Shown one piece after another: positions 54,852 to 64,000 of a stretch of DNA of 64,000 nt. Position 1 is the first letter of the stretch, and each line of letters begins with the position of its first letter. Source of the DNA: Dermanyssus gallinae (lineage: Eukaryota > Arthropoda > Arachnida > Mesostigmata > Dermanyssidae). Position numbers and translations under genes: made by a program. Under the pieces are notes generated by a model. It did no database searches and was not told the origin of the DNA. It saw only the letters and a list, made by a program, of their open reading frames with translations. The stretch is taken from assembly GCA_003439945.1 (NCBI GenBank), contig QVRM01005638.1:1-64000 (forward strand), given 5' to 3'.

Positions 54852-55271
54852 TCATCTCCTTGCATGCCGTCGTCCGTGCCGCTTCCTCCTATGGCATTTT
54901 TTACAGATTGAGCCTAAATTTGGTCGTCGCTTCCAAGTCGGGACGATTTGAAGCTTCGTTCCAGACACCATTGATGAAGGCCTGGTGGACTCCGTAGTTT
55001 CTTGTTGTTGCCAAGTAGGCACGGCTTGAAGCTCTGGCGAAGCATCTGAAGCTACTTGTTGATCCGAAGTCGGGACGATTTGATGCTTTGGTGAAGACTT
55101 GGAAGCTCCTTGTTGTTCCCAAGCCGGGACGACTTGAACCTCTGATGAAGACTCTGATGGTGGTGGTGTGATGGACTCCGAAGTCGCTTCTTGTTCTCTG
55201 CGTATCATCTCGCGCTCTAGGTAACGCTGCAGCATAATGCGTGCTCGCCTCTGTGCAGCCGTTCGAGCCAT
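54852..55271 (-). CDS. Repeat-U basic protein, unit 2 (139 aa)
   Basis: Full-length and open. Repeats begin at residues 44, 62, 80 and 106 (EVQVVPAW, KHQIVPTS, ELQAVPTW, KLQIVPTW). Tail CKKCHRRKRHGRRHARR. TATA box at 55333-55325, 54-62 bases before the ATG. It ends about 100 bases before the A2 RT fragment on the same strand. Confidence 0.5.
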   Translation of the reverse strand: MARTAAQRRARIMLQRYLEREMIRREQEATSESITPPPSESSSEVQVVPAWEQQGASKSSPKHQIVPTSDQQVASDASPELQAVPTWQQQETTESTRPSSMVSGTKLQIVPTWKRRPNLGSICKKCHRRKRHGRRHARR

Positions 55272-55929
55272 TTAAGATGTAGTATGAGGATCGCTCAAAA
55301 GTAATTTGCTCATGGTAGCGAATACTTTATATACCAACTGAAAGGCGATGGAGTGGAAAGAGGGGTTGATTGAGTCGGCAAGCTGGTCGTGCCCTCGCTC
55401 AATCAACTACTCAAGATCTCTCGTGTCCTCACCAGCCCTCTCTTGCTCCGCCACTCATCGGGCTGACGAACTTCGTCATGTTCAGATAACAGGGAACACG
55501 ATTGGCGGGGATTGCCTGAAGAGGTCACGCAGAGAATTGCTGCAGTGAGTAGGTAGCTAACCTAATTGGATAGGGGATAAACGACGCCCGAGACCGCCTT
55601 CCTGAATAGTATTCGTTTTCGCCTGTATTTATGCATCTATCGGAGGCGCGTAACAGCAGGTGACCAGTCACAGGATGGAGCATTGATTGAGGGCACTTGT
55701 ATCGGAGCTCGGAGCCCCAGTTTAACAAGCGGAAGATGCTGAAACAGTGTTCAACTGCATAAGCCACAGTATTGCTCTCCTGGCAGCCTATGAGGCAGAG
55801 TTTTACGCATAAGCTTAGTTAGCTCTCAGTTACATCTGTTTGGGGGTACTGCCGCCTCTCTGATTTGACTCCATAAGGTTATTTTTAAATTAGTTGCGTC
55901 AGGTTGAGGTCTGAGCAGGTGAGACGGCC

Positions 55930-57295
55930 GTGTCGGCATCTATGAGCGTTTCACTTGCAGCATTTTATCTGTGCGCTCCGTTTGTAGTCCTAATGCTTTT
56001 TGGTCTAGACGGTACATTTGCACTAAAAAAACGGGCCTGTCTTAAGTGCTTTATTGTAGGCTTTCATTCCAACCATGTGTCTTATAGAGACACCCTGTTG
56101 AATACCCTAGATGCTTTGTTGCCGAAATGTACCATTATCCGCATTATTGTTTTGAGCGATGTCAACCTTTTTCAGTCCCGGAGCCTAGCGACTATACATC
56201 ATTATTTTCCACTAGAGAATTTTCCCTTGTTGTATATCGTATAACCAGACCCGTGTCGGGTACGTGCGTAGATCAAATTGCTGTTGATAATTGCTCAAAA
56301 TTTACCACCATCTAGCCTACGGTTCTCAAAACTCTGTTTTTCTCTGATCATTATCCGGTTATCTTATCTTTCTTCTTCTTTTAAACCTTATCTTAGGTGT
56401 TATGGATCCACGTAGAAGTCAGCTTACAAGGGCAGCATTCTGTAGCAATCGTTTTAAATTGTTGCGTAAGGACTTCTTTTAATTCCGGAAATTTATCAAC
56501 AGGTTCTGTGATAGAGGACACGATTCAGTAGACTTCCCGTCTGCGATATAAGTTTGAGGGGATAAAGCCTTTACACATCCCGTAGAAACTGCAGATGAGC
56601 TAAGCCGTTGCTTTACTACGTTACGTAATACTACAGCGGATAAAAGAGCAGATATATGAAAGCTACACTTGAAGAAGTATGGAAAAAATTATAATGTTTT
56701 TCTGTTTGTAAGGTTCTTGATATCATTTCCCATCCTAAAGCAGACTGGAGTCAAGGTGTCATGGGTATGCTTGAAAAATTGTTAAATTAGCAGCTTGATC
56801 GATTGCAGGACCCCTGACTACAATTATGAATTATTATTTTGAGTCTAACCTGACTTCACGGGTAAAGGATATGATGGTCGTTCCCTTATTATTGGAAAAT
56901 AGTAGACGAGACCGCGCAGCCAAATTTCAGGTTCACCTTGGTTTTTGATTATGTGTCACCGGTCACTGAGGAACTCTCGATGATAAGGCGAAATCGAGAT
57001 GTGGTGTCGATCAATTTCCTTCAGCCTAACCAGTTCGACTTTTGCAGAAGTTGATCGACTGACCTCGCGTTAGACCATTTATAGCAATGGTTGTCCGACT
57101 CGGTCAAGGCGCATGAGTTTTGTCTCGAAGTCTTTTCTGACGTCGTTGCTGCTTTCAATTGACCTGATCATTTCTGCCTATTCCAGTTGCTCGCTCAGCT
57201 GGACTGCTCCGGAGCTCCCAGGAGAGAGTCAGCCGGTTCAAGCTGGTCGAATGGAGTCCTCTGGCAGCAGGTTGAACCCTGTGGGGGAGGATTAA
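55930..57295 (+). pseudogene. Family E endonuclease and RT, unit 2
   Basis: As unit 1; offset 4976-4993. Confidence 0.65.
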
Positions 57296-57664
57296 GGTTT
57301 TTAGTGGCTGAAATTTCCACACTAGGTGCTGTTGGATGCCAGTACCGGTAGTGAGTTCGCATTTCCAAACTTCCCAGGCCAAAAATGAGGTCCAGTGTTA
57401 GCACAGGAGGAGTATATGCCCAACGCTCAGAATCAAATTTCGCTCGTCCAAAGTAGTATCTCCTAATTGATTGGATAATCCGAATTTGACATATTTAATC
57501 AGTTCGTTGGTTCTCTCTCGAGGCTCTCGCAAATACGTTAGTGCGTTGTCTTATCTAAGATCTCTCCAATTCTGATATTGAGACGGGTGCAATATTTATC
57601 GTATTTTATGGTCAGCCAGAATAAGGGTCACCGCTAACACGTTTGGACTGCTACAAAATGTTTA

Positions 57665-58545
57665 AATCACATTAAATTCTAGTGCTACTCCCGGCATCAC
57701 TTGATCTCCAGGTTCTTTATTAATTCAACAACCTGAGCATACAAAGCTCTATGTGCGGGGCATACAGACTCGTTACTTGCATTGGTAGGTGCTTTCCTGC
57801 AGCCGTCTCGAGAACGCTTAAAGCTTTTAACTTCGCCATCGACAAATTTGTGAAACAGTAGGTCAATGATGCAGCTTCCGTTATGACTTATTCTGTAAGC
57901 TCCTGTCTGCTTCCGTGTGGTCTTCGCGTGCGTTTGCACGTCTCAGACCAAGGTATTCCATTAACTGGAGCAGCACCTCTACTTTACCGTTAGAAGCCCC
58001 ACCATCAATACAAGTATTGAAGTCGCCACCGACGATGGTTGGCATAGACAGGTCGAAACCTGATAAACCAGAACTCACCGTGTCAGCGACCTCTGCCGAG
58101 TCAAGATGTGGGGGGGGGGGGTAGAAGACAACAATGCTCACCTTCATAGATGAGAGGCTCACACAGAAATCGTTCTTCCTCACACATTGCACCGGTGGTA
58201 AACGTTTACGTAGGTAGATTGATAATCCACCCACTGGTCTGCCTGTCCCAATATAATGAAGCCGAAGCCAACAGATACCGGAAAAGATTAACGAATTCCA
58301 CGAATTGGCCGCCACAACGTATAACGTCTCTAGCAGCCAGTCGACCACCTCTTCTGAATTTCATAGCCTGGGTCTCACTGTGTTAATTTCCAGCCCCCTC
58401 GAGACAAAGAATACCTCCGCCAGAGAAGGGATGCGTTTGATGGCACCCAATCGTAATGAGCGACCACTATGTCATCTGCGTACATAATAACTGTGGCCTT
58501 CTGTAACTCGCGACAAGGAGCCATTTCAATCATTCCACTACTTCC
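57665..58545 (-). pseudogene. Family A-like RT core and endonuclease, unit 2
   Basis: As unit 1, with a G12 run at 58110-58121; here the endonuclease frame is open from 58348 to 57881. Confidence 0.75.
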
Positions 58546-58824
58546 TGTATAGGGCAGTTCTGACTGCCTATCATCGTATGTTCAATTGGTGGAGAGAGAG
58601 TAATTAGCTACAGCAGTCCAATCCCACCTAGGTGCGACCTAAGGGGCTTCCTTGAGCGGTGACCGCCAAGTGATTGAGTCATGCGACCCTTTCTCGCTCT
58701 TAGTTTTGACTCGAGAGTGCACTATCTTATCTAGTTAGTTACGCTCCGAGACAGTTAACTGATATTATGAATTCGACTGGCCACAAACATGACTATTGCG
58801 ACACTGTCTGGTGTACCATTATAT

Positions 58825-59765
58825 CTTTTTACACATCTAACTGCGCTACCTCTGCCGAGGCCTCGCTTACTTTTCCTGCCACTCCATCAAAAGTTGCTGA
58901 AATGGTCCTGTAGTAGGTGACCTAGGTTTGACTCTGATTGTTTCCACTGCCGGTGCGCCGTGTACTTGGTCGCGGGAGCAAATACACGATGCGGTTTCAA
59001 GCTGTCCGCGGCAAACAAAGAACACGCTTTATAGATACTTTGAAGCATGTTTTAAAATGCGAAAAGTTTGCCGCCGAAAGATGGCCTCACACGCTGCGAA
59101 AGTTAATAAGTTTCGTCTTCCGCGAATTTATCTGCAGGCCCTTATGGTGAGCTTCTACGTCGCCGATAATTTGACGAATAGCATCATGGTCTCGGTGAGC
59201 CACTACAATGTCATCCGCATACATGACGACCGTGTTTCTAAACGCCTCCCGCGCATGGCGGGCTAGGTCTGCGATGAGTAAGGAAAAGGCCAGGCAACTA
59301 AGAAATTAAACTTGAGGGGACGTTTTGACTTAAAACCCTACGTCTTGATTCAGCTGCAAGGTGGCCTCAAACCTTGTGTTTCTTTCAAGGCGGTCTGCAG
59401 CAAAGATGCTGAATAGCACTCGTAAGAAAGAACCACTTATCCTAACACGTCAAAGTTAAATGACTAGTAAGTGTCGGGGAGCTTTGTCGAAGGTCTTGAC
59501 ACAATCAATAAAAGCGGCGTGCATGTGACTCTAGACACGCCCAACACCAGCTGAACTGTTGGCTAGATAGGATAGGAATTGAGTCTCGTGTACCCCGACT
59601 ATTTCTAAATACAAACTGCTCCAGAAGTAAGGCGTTCTCCACAGTTGGAAACATCATAGAGAAAATGTGCTCATCAAAGCTGTGAAAGTGGCTAAAGAAA
59701 TGTCTACGCATATAGTAAGAATAGAAAAAGTACTTCATGTCGATAGGCTATTTTGAGCTTACAGT
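58825..59765 (-). pseudogene. A2 RT across the unit 2/3 edge
   Basis: Near-identical to 53840-54780, offset 4984. Confidence 0.65.
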
Positions 59766-59835
59766 CAGTTTATTTGTATTAATATGATCGCATAGCACTT
59801 TTGGTCTTTGTAGTCGACGACGTTTTATCTATACT

Positions 59836-60255
59836 TCATCTCCTTGCATGCCGTCGTCCGTGCCGCTTCCTCCTATGGCATTTTTTACAGATTGAGCCTA
59901 AATTTGGTCGTCGCTTCCAAGTCGGGACGATTTGAAGCTTCGTTCCAGACACCATTGATGAAGGCCTGGTGGACTCCGTAGTTTCTTGTTGTTGCCAAGT
60001 AGGCACGGCTTGAAGCTCTGGCGAAGCATCTGAAGCTACTTGTTGATCCGAAGTCGGGACGATTTGATGCTTTGGTGAAGACTTGGAAGCTCCTTGTTGT
60101 TCCCAAGCCGGGACGACTTGAACCTCTGATGAAGACTCTGATGGTGGTGGTGTGATGGACTCCGAAGTCGCTTCTTGTTCTCTGCGTATCATCTCGCGCT
60201 CTAGGTAACGCTGCAGCATAATGCGTGCTCGCCTCTGTGCAGCCGTTCGAGCCAT
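59836..60255 (-). CDS. Repeat-U basic protein, unit 3 (139 aa)
   Basis: Same protein as unit 2, residue for residue. TATA box at 60317-60309 (-). Confidence 0.5.
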   Translation of the reverse strand: MARTAAQRRARIMLQRYLEREMIRREQEATSESITPPPSESSSEVQVVPAWEQQGASKSSPKHQIVPTSDQQVASDASPELQAVPTWQQQETTESTRPSSMVSGTKLQIVPTWKRRPNLGSICKKCHRRKRHGRRHARR

Positions 60256-60913
60256 TTAAGATGTAGTATGAGGATCGCTCAAAAGTAATTTGCTCATGGT
60301 AGCGAATACTTTATATACCAACTGAAAGGCGATGGAGTGGAAAGAGGGGTTGATTGAGTCGGCAAGCTGGTCGTGCCCTCGCTCAATCAACTACTCAAGA
60401 TCTCTCGTGTCCTCACCAGCCCTCTCTTGCTCCGCCACTCATCGGGCTGACGAACTTCGTCATGTTCAGATAACAGGGAACACGATTGGCGGGGATTGCC
60501 TGAAGAGGTCACGCAGAGAATTGCTGCAGTGAGTAGGTAGCTAACCTAATTGGATAGGGGATAAACGACGCCCGAGACCGCCTTCCTGAATAGTATTCGT
60601 TTTCGCCTGCATTTATGCATCTATCGGAGGCGCGTAACAGCAGGTGACCAGTCACAGGATGGAGCATTGATTGAGGGCACTTGTATCGGAGCTCGGAGCC
60701 CCAGTTTAACAAGCGGAAGATGCTGAAACAGTGTTCAACTGCATAAGCCACAGTATTGCTCTCCTGGCAGCCTATGAGGCAGAGTTTTACGCATAAGCTT
60801 AGTTAGCTCTCAGTTACATCTGTTTGGGGGTACTGCCGCCTCTCTGATTTGACTCCATAAGGTTATTTTTAAATTAGTTGCGTCAGGTTGAGGTCTGAGC
60901 AGGTGAAACGGCT

Positions 60914-62280
60914 GTGTCGGCATCTATGAGCGTTTCACTTGCAGCATTTTATCTGCGCGCTTTGTTTGTAGTCCTAATGCTTTTTGGTCTAGACGGTACA
61001 TTTGCACTAAAAAAACGGACCTGTCTTAAGTGCTTTATTGTAGGCTTTCATTCCAACCATGTGTCTTATAGAGACACCCTGTTAAATACCCTAGATGCTT
61101 TGTTGCCGAAATGTACCATTATCCGCATTATTGTTTTGAGCGATGTCAACCTTTTTCAGTCCCGGAGCCTAGCGACTATACATCAATATTTTCCACTAGA
61201 GAATTTTCCCTTGTTGTATATCGTATAACCAGACCCGTGTCGGGTACGTGCGTAGATCAAATTGCTGTTGATAATTGCTCAAAATTTACCACCATCTAGC
61301 CTACGGTTCTCAAAACTCTGTTTTTCTCTGATCATTATCCGGTTATCTTATCTTTCTTCTTCTTTTAAACCTTATCTTAGGTGTTATGGATCCACGTAGA
61401 AGTCAGCTTACAAGGGCAGCATTCTGTAGCAATCGTTTTAAATTGTTGCGTAAGGACTTCTTTTAATTCCGGAAATTTATCAACAGGTTCTGTGATAGAG
61501 GACACGATTCAGTAGACTTCCCGTCTGCGATATAAGTTTGAGGGGATAAAGCCTTTACACATCCCGTAGAAACTGCAGATGAGCTAAGCCGTTGCTTTAC
61601 TACGTTACGTAATACTACAGCGGATAAAAGAGCAGATATATGAAAGCTACACTTGAAGAAGTATGGAAAAAATTATAATGTTTTTCTGTTTGTAAGGTTC
61701 TTGATATCATTTCCCATCCTAAAGCCGACTGGAGTCAAGGTGTCATGGGTATGCTTGAAAAATTGTTAAATTAGCAGCTTGATCGATTGCAGGACCCCTG
61801 ACTACAATTATGAATTATTGTTTTGAGTCTAACCTGACTTCACGGGTAAAGGATATGATGGTCGTTCCCTTATTATTGGAAAATAGTAGACGAGACCGCG
61901 CAGCCAAATTTTAGGTTCACCTTGGTTTTTGATTATGTGTCACCGGTCACTGAGGAACTCTCGATGATAAGGCGAAATCGAGATGTGGTGTCGATCAATT
62001 TCCTTCAGCCTAACCAGTTCGACTTTTGCAGAAGTTGATCGACTGACCTCGCGTTAGACGATTTATCGCAATGGTTGTCCGACTCGGTCAAGGCGCATGA
62101 GTTTTGTCTCGAAGTCTTTTCTGACGTCGTTGCTGCTTTCAATTGACCTGATCATTTCTGCCTATTCCAGTTGCTCGCTCAGCTGGACTGCTCCGGAGCT
62201 CCCAGGAGAGAGTCAGCCGGTTCAAGCTGGTCGAATGGAGTCCTCTGGCAGCAGGTTGAACCCTGTGGGGAAGGATTAAG
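60914..62280 (+). pseudogene. Family E endonuclease and RT, unit 3
   Basis: As units 1 and 2, with few differences from unit 2. Confidence 0.65.
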
Positions 62281-62649
62281 GTTTTTAGTGGCTGAAATTT
62301 CCACACTAGGTGCTGTTGGATGCCAGTACCGATAGTGAACTCGCATTTCCAAACTTCCCAGGCCAAAAATGAGGTCCAGTGTTAGCACAGGAGGAGTATA
62401 TGCCCAACGCCCAGAATCAAATTTCGCTCGTCCAAAGTTGTATCTCCTAATTGATTGGATAATCCGAATTTGACATATTTAATCAGTTTGTTGGTTCTCT
62501 CTCGAGGCTCTCGCAAATACGTTAGTGCGTTGTCTTAATCTAAGATCTCTCCAATTCTGATATTGAGACGGGTGCAATATTTATCGTATTTTATGGTCAG
62601 CCAGAATAAGGGTCACCGCTAACACTTTTGGACTGCTACAAAATATTTA

Positions 62650-63530
62650 AATCACATTAAATTCTAGCGCTACTCCCGGCATCACTTGATCTTCAGGTTT
62701 TTCATCAATTCAACAACCTGAGCATGCAAAGCTCTATGTGCGGGGCATACAGACTTGTTGCTTGCACCGGTAGGTGCTTCCCTGCAGCCGTCTCGAGAAC
62801 ACTTAAAGCTTTTAACTTCGCCATCGACAAATTTGTGAAACAGTAGGTCAATGATGCTGCTTCCGTTATGACTTAATCTGTAAGCTCCTGTCTGTTTCCG
62901 TGTGGTCTTCGCGTGCGTTTGCACGTCTCAGACCAAGGTATTCCATTAACTGGAGCAGCACCTCTCCTTTACCGTTAGAAGCCCCACCATTAATACGGGT
63001 ATTGAAGTCGCCACCGACGATGGTTGGCATAGACAGGTCGAAACCTGATAAACCAGAACTCACCGTGTCAGCGACCTCTGCCGAGTCAAGATGTGGGGGA
63101 GGTAGAAGACAACAATGTTTACCCTCATAGATGAGAGGCTCACACAGAAATCGTTCTTCCTCCCACATTGCACCGGCGGTAAACGTTTACGTAGGTAGAT
63201 TGATAATCCACCCACTGGTCTGCCTGTCCCAATATAATGAAGCCGAAGCCAACAGATACCGGAAAAGGTTAACGAATTCCACGAATTGGCCGCCACAACG
63301 TATAACGTCTCTAGCAGCCAATTGACCACCTCTTCTGAATTTCATAGCCTTGGTCTTCGCTGTGTTAATTTCCAGCCCCCTCGAGACAAAGAACACCTCC
63401 GCCAGAGAAGGGATGCGTTTGATGGCACCCAGTCGTAATGAGCAACCACTATGTCATCTGCGTACATAATAACTGTGGCCTTCTGTAACTCGCGACAAGG
63501 AGCCACTTCAATCCTTCCACTACTTCCTGT
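62650..63530 (-). pseudogene. Family A-like RT core and endonuclease, unit 3
   Basis: More diverged from units 1 and 2 than they are from each other. The G-run is reduced to GGGGGAGG (63095-63102). 63396-63187 keeps GLEINTAKTKAMKFRRGGQL in frame. Confidence 0.7.
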
Positions 63531-63809
63531 ATAAGGCAGTTCTGTCTTCCTATCATCGTATGTTCAATTGGTGGAGAGAGAGTAATTAGCTACAGCAGTC
63601 CAATCCCATCTTGGTGCGATCTAAGAGGCTTCCTTGAGCGGTGACCGCCAAGTAATTGAGTCATGCGGCCCTTTCTTGCTCTTAGTTTTGACTCGAGAGC
63701 GCACTATCTTATCTAGTTAGCTACGCTCCGAGACAGTTAACTGATATTATGAATTCGACTGGCCACAGACATGACTATTGCGGCACTGTCTGGTGTACCA
63801 TTATATCTT

Positions 63810-64000
63810 TTTACACATCTAACTGCGCTACTTCTGCCGAGGCCTCGCTTACTTTTTCCTGCCACTCCACCAAAAGTTGCTGAAATGGTCCTGTAGTAGG
63901 TGACCTAGGTTTGACTCTGACTGTTTCCACTGCCGGTGCGCCGTGTCCTTGGTCGCGGGAGCAAATACACGATGCGGTTTCAAGCTGTCCGCGGCAAACA
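63810..64000 (-). pseudogene. A2 C-terminus, unit 3, cut by the window end
   Basis: Collinear with 53840-54034. Confidence 0.65.

Larger units (their letters stand above)
49407..64000. repeat. Tandem array of a ~4.98-kb composite unit
   Basis: Three head-to-tail units: 49407-54386, 54387-59370 and 59371 to the window end. Offsets between equivalent features are 4976-4986 from unit 1 to 2 and 4984-4985 from unit 2 to 3. Each unit mixes a minus-strand A2 RT, the basic ORF, plus-strand family E endonuclease and RT, a minus-strand family A-like endonuclease and RT core, and repeat G. The unit edges given are where R1 interrupts homology on the left; the true period start is arbitrary. Confidence 0.9.

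Noticed and set aside
49407..64000. Centromeric-type or rDNA satellite
   Set aside because: Unit is a mosaic of retroelement pieces; no rRNA sequence and only three units visible.

Overview
This is repeat-dense nuclear DNA from an animal. Every coding stretch I can assign with confidence is a transposable-element protein or a C2H2 zinc-finger gene copy. There are no operons, no bacterial signals, and many (TA)n microsatellites and nested or inverted insertions. R1-clade-like non-LTR elements, a BEL/Pao LTR element and several PHD-finger non-LTR families point to an arthropod; I cannot name the species.

Layout. 1-10 kb: degraded pieces of several non-LTR families (called here A, A2, B, E and an R1-like family), a BEL gag fragment and a copy of a composite repeat U. 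10.2-14.2 kb: a nearly intact family A element with ORF1 (PHD and RRM-like) and ORF2 (endonuclease and reverse transcriptase) in the same frame, split by one TGA. 14.5-19.3 kb: a candidate broken host membrane-protein gene on the minus strand, interrupted by a complete 4.09-kb family C element with a 14-bp target duplication, a 2A peptide, a PHD finger, endonuclease and RT. 19.7-25.2 kb: truncated A, B, BEL and A2 copies. 25.3-44 kb: four copies of one C2H2 zinc-finger gene (Z1-Z4) with shared 3' flanks carrying an 84-bp minisatellite, alternating with inverted repeat U, R1 copy 2, an LTR-flanked BEL deletion derivative and family F fragments. 44-49.4 kb: B, an R1 copy with an inverted 5' part, family F and H repeats, and R1 copy 4. 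49.4-64 kb: a tandem array of a ~4.98-kb unit, three copies, the last cut by the window edge.

How the parts relate. A, B, A2 and C share a C-terminal Cys/His finger after the RT and look like one clade; A and C both have PHD-type ORF1 proteins. Where A has a TGA between ORF1 and the endonuclease, C has an uninterrupted frame, so both may express ORF1 and ORF2 as one chain. The repeat U unit carries a TATA-box-led ORF (about 138 aa, unknown function), open in four of five copies. The most notable signals are a perfect TISU/YY1 start element at the exact 5' end of family C, the 2A leader, the TGA junction of family A, and the conserved repeat-U ORF. All comparisons were made by eye.
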